Of a stretch of DNA of 64,000 nucleotides, positions 60,911 to 64,000 are shown piece by piece. Source of the stretch: Sclerurus mexicanus (Eukaryota; Chordata; Aves; Passeriformes; Furnariidae); NCBI GenBank assembly GCA_013396755.1, contig VWZF01003193.1, forward strand, positions 46,681 through 110,680, given 5' to 3'. A program made the translations under genes and the position numbers. Every line of letters begins with the position of its first letter. Position 1 is the stretch's first letter. The notes below the pieces were generated by a model. The model made no database searches. It had not been told where the DNA came from and saw only the letters and a list, made by a program, of their open reading frames with translations.

Positions 60911-62474
60911 AAATGTGACATATTTTCTAGTACAGGTATATAGGAGAAAGAGTAAAACCAAGTCACATTAATAAAAATATTCTCTAGTCTCTGTTGTAAC
61001 TCTGCTGCTAAAATGTAGCAAGCATTAGTTTAAAGCTTGTGAAAAGACAAAAAATAAAACGAAAAAATCTCTTACCCATAAGTTAGTATTATAAGGGTAT
61101 CAATAATCTTTTCACCTTTGGCATGAGGTCATTTCCATTAAAATGTAGTAGACATATCTTAAAGGGACTTTTTTCCCTTGCCCCTGAAAACATTTCTGTT
61201 ATAGTAGAACACAATTTCCAAATAGCATTAACACCGTTTTGAAACTTTAGCTTAATTCTTAACCAGTGAGTAGTCTTCCTATTTAATATTTCAATTTTTG
61301 ATACCTAACTTAGAGATGTAATAACTCAGTTAGCCTAATAGGGTTTTTTACTTCTAGAAGATCAAAATTTAATGAAACAAATGTGATGCTTTGAATATGA
61401 TACACTTTCTAAATCAAGATTGTCATTATATAGCAGATAATGGGATAATAAGAGCTAAAACTTACCCAAAATACTTAGTAGGCATTATTTAACATTACAA
61501 AACATGCTTATAAAAATGATTATATTTTTGTGACTGTAATACAGATTTCTGATGCAACAGCACAGACTAGTGGCTTTAGCAAGTCAACGAGTTTGCCTTT
61601 TCTCCTAAGGACTATTGAAAGAAGATGCCTAAGATCAGAGGGTTTAGAAAATATGAATGTTTTTGGTTTTCTACTCCATGCATGGAATTCTAACATGACT
61701 AGACACTTGGCAAAATAGATCATGGCACTAAATACTAAGCTCTTTTACAAAATGACAAGTTATTTATGCTATAAAAGATTGAACCTGCCCTGCCCTATTT
61801 TTTTTATGCGTATTTACAAGGAACAACTTATTCCAGATTGATTCTGAGTTTCTCAATTTCTTTCAAAAGTGTGTCACAGACTTATTGTATTGTTACAAAA
61901 AATTACAGAGATGTTTTTCAAAAGCTCTTGATCTTCTTCGACATTTCTAGATAAAGCGTTTGCATAACATTTGTCCATGCATGCATTAAATATGAGTGTA
62001 CTCTGACATTTAATCTCTTTGTAGGTCTTCTGGAGTTCAGAAAAAATATAGTTACAATTAAAGTAAGAACTTATCCTGAATGTAGGAATTTTAATCATAA
62101 AGGTTATGCAGAGGTTTCCTTACCTCATTTCTCACACATCTTCCTAAGTCTGTTTTTCCTATCTTTATCACACTGACATCAGTATAACTGTTTCAGGTAG
62201 GGGGTATACCCCTTGATCATTTCTACCCATTAAGACGCACCCCACTTTTTGAGAAATCTTTTTCTTTGCAATTATCCAAATAACGCCAGTGTGACCCCAT
62301 AGAGACATGAACATATGACATGTATACAACAAGTACTCCAGAAACTGCCAGCCATGGAGGAATATCTGCAAATTTTGTACTTTCCAGAACCTAGTGCACA
62401 CAGAGGGAAAACATAAAACATACTGCTCTGGGTCATCAGAATAAATTAACAAAATGTGTGTTTCTCTCTGTGCA

Positions 62475-62580
62475 TTTAAAAAGTGCTTTCCTAGTACATC
62501 TCATCTGTTGATCACTTTAAACCTCACAATACCAGGGTAATGAACACTGGGCCTAAAGACAAAGATGAAGTTAGGGTGCC
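62475..62580 (-). mobile_element. Possible ancient MIR/LINE2-like relic
   Basis: AAAAAGTGCTTTCCTAGTAC is followed by CATCTCATCTGTTGATCACT and ACCTCACAATACC, then by AAAGATGAAGTTAGG. The order resembles the minus strand of MIR/LINE2 3' ends (AAAGCGCTTT...CATCTCATTTGATCCTCACAAC...GGGG/AAACTGAGG). The match is by eye only and the second half is weak. Confidence 0.35.
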
Positions 62581-63948
62581 ATAAATAAACACTTAGATTG
62601 AAATTCTAGTGTGCTGAATTTTTAGCTTTGTCATAGTTAATAGGATGAGACGTAAACGATATGAAATATAAACCCCTAGCTCAGGAGGAAATAAATTACT
62701 AACCATGCAGTTTGAATTACAATATAATTTGCTGTAAGTTTTCTTGGGACAGCAAATATTTCAGGCATTATAGCCTAAATCAATCTATTATTTGCTGTGT
62801 AGTCATAGTTCCTCCTACCATGTTCCTCAGCTGTGAATATATATAATTCCTTCTTTAGCTAGCTGAACATTACACACTGTCTTTGTCTCATCTCAAAATT
62901 TCCAATGATTCAGCTGGCTTGATTTCCTCATCCTAACCCACTTTGTTTCCATTTCATCTTTTCATGCAATTTCTTCCCAGTTGCATTAATTTCTAAGTAA
63001 ATGAAAATAAGCTAATGAAATGGTGATGCCAATAGAGTCCTGATAGTCTGAATAGACTGAATAGGGACTAACCATGAAATTTACTCTCATTTTGGATGGA
63101 ATATTTATGCCTACAGGGATACAGGGTTAGACTTGCAAGTGTGTGAGGCTGAGTACTCATGTACAAATGACAGTTTCATCTGAATCATTCAAAATCTGAC
63201 TTGGCTGTCTTGAAATCTTCAGCAGGGTGTTGAAAATTGACTTTTAAAGGCATTTAGCTGGTAAGAGTACTGAGTGTTTTCTGGAGTTGGGGATTATACC
63301 TAGCTGAAGCAGAACTAATGAATGAAGATAGTTCTTCAAAAAATGTCCAATGCTCTATAAGCTACTCGTTACTGCCTATTCTAACATTCAGCATCAACAT
63401 GTCTTTCCAGTGCTAACTACTGATACTTGTTTTGTGACCTAAGCAGAGGTCTCTTGGCAGTTGAACAAAATTAGTGGGTGTTTTGTTCTTGTTTTCATTT
63501 GTTTGTTTGCTGTTTCCTTTTCTGAAACTGCCAACTCTTACAGAAAGCTGAGTATTGGCTGGGAGATCCCTGCTACCTGTCTACAACACAGGGATCTTCC
63601 CTCCCCCCCCCCCCCATTAATATTTTTGAATATCTTAATGAATGAAACAGTAGTATTGAAATTTATACTGTAAAATTTAACAAATTAGGCCTTTTTGCCT
63701 TTATTTCCCTCTCCTTTTTCTTCTATTTCCCCCATTCTGTAAGTGTTCATGTTTCATATTTATGAATGTGGTTTAGTTATGTAGTCCTTCATTCAGACTC
63801 TAAATGGCAAGGAGATTTAGGTCCATGTGTTCATAATTTTACACTCTTGATGCAATGAGAATAATCAGAATTTAGATGGTTGCACAGATGTTAAGTACCT
63901 AAAATTCAGCAATTATAACTGTTTTAGTCTTTCAATACTTTACTCGCA
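62581..63948. other. AT-rich non-coding stretch with a C-run
   Basis: There is no gene. A 13-base C homopolymer lies at 63603-63615. A 70-codon frame across it is not credible as a gene. Confidence 0.65.
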
Positions 63949-64000
63949 AAACCCCCAAACAAAACAACAACAAAAACAATAAACCCTAACAAACAAAACA
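63949..64000. repeat. A/C-rich low-complexity tract at the right edge
   Basis: AACCCCCAAACAAAAC-type sequence continues to the window edge. Its composition resembles the tract at 91-357. It may extend beyond the window. Confidence 0.85.

Larger units (their letters stand above)
58955..62474. other. AT-rich non-coding stretch
   Basis: No gene or confident transposon is recognised. It includes a small tandem duplication at 60577-60614 and a C-rich patch at 60881-60910. Confidence 0.65.

Noticed and set aside
63980..63992. AAACCCTAAC, a telomere-like unit
   Set aside because: A single unit within an A/C-rich run, without tandem TTAGGG/CCCTAA repeats.
1..64000. Bacterial-type features (operons, CRISPR arrays, ribosome binding sites, insertion sequences)
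   Set aside because: Composition, intergenic density and avian retroelements show this is vertebrate nuclear DNA. None of these features was seen.

Overview
This window reads as nuclear DNA from a bird. It is AT-rich and eukaryotic in character. Its only recognisable coding sequence belongs to decayed transposable elements of avian types: CR1 LINEs with the CR1 ORF2 C-terminal signature and octamer-like tails, and LTRs of avian endogenous retroviruses, including an ERVL type beginning with a TGTAGTGGGTTG-like end. I see no host exon, tRNA, rRNA, CRISPR array or bacterial-type operon. Most open frames are short and are what AT-rich non-coding DNA gives by chance. The window could be an intron or a gene desert; the sequence alone does not settle which. 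A songbird or related neoavian is my best guess, by inference.

Layout. Positions 1-360 hold an A/C-rich low-complexity tract with two minus-strand G-quadruplex motifs. From about 360 to 24230 the DNA is unique-looking, broken by microsatellites, small tandem duplications and one assembly gap (10644-10675); I recognise no transposon there. At 24664-26063 there is a compact stack: a minus-strand CR1 3' end, an older ERV-derived segment, and inside that a 731-bp solo LTR bounded by the target duplication GTTAT. An ERVL LTR lies at 28684-29305, and an ancient SINE/LINE2-like relic at 29641-29735.

The densest repeat zone is 38397-45892. It holds a CR1 copy (minus), a solo LTR (40447-40756), a CR1 interrupted by another LTR (41529-42490), and a 2.3-kb degenerate CR1 that keeps recognisable endonuclease and reverse-transcriptase segments and is followed by a second CR1 3' end. 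A second zone, 51929-58949, holds an LTR with a clear ACACA target duplication, two plus-strand CR1 fragments and a 1.06-kb ERVL LTR. The remainder to 64000 is AT-rich non-coding sequence with a C-rich quadruplex motif near 60.9 kb and a possible ancient repeat near 62.5 kb.

No genes act together here. The biological content is a record of insertions. The most informative patterns are the nested LTR, the uniform minus orientation of all LTRs whose direction I can read, the CR1 with two successive 3' ends, and the contrast between the element-poor first 24 kb and the element-rich right half. I found no evidence for a new protein system.
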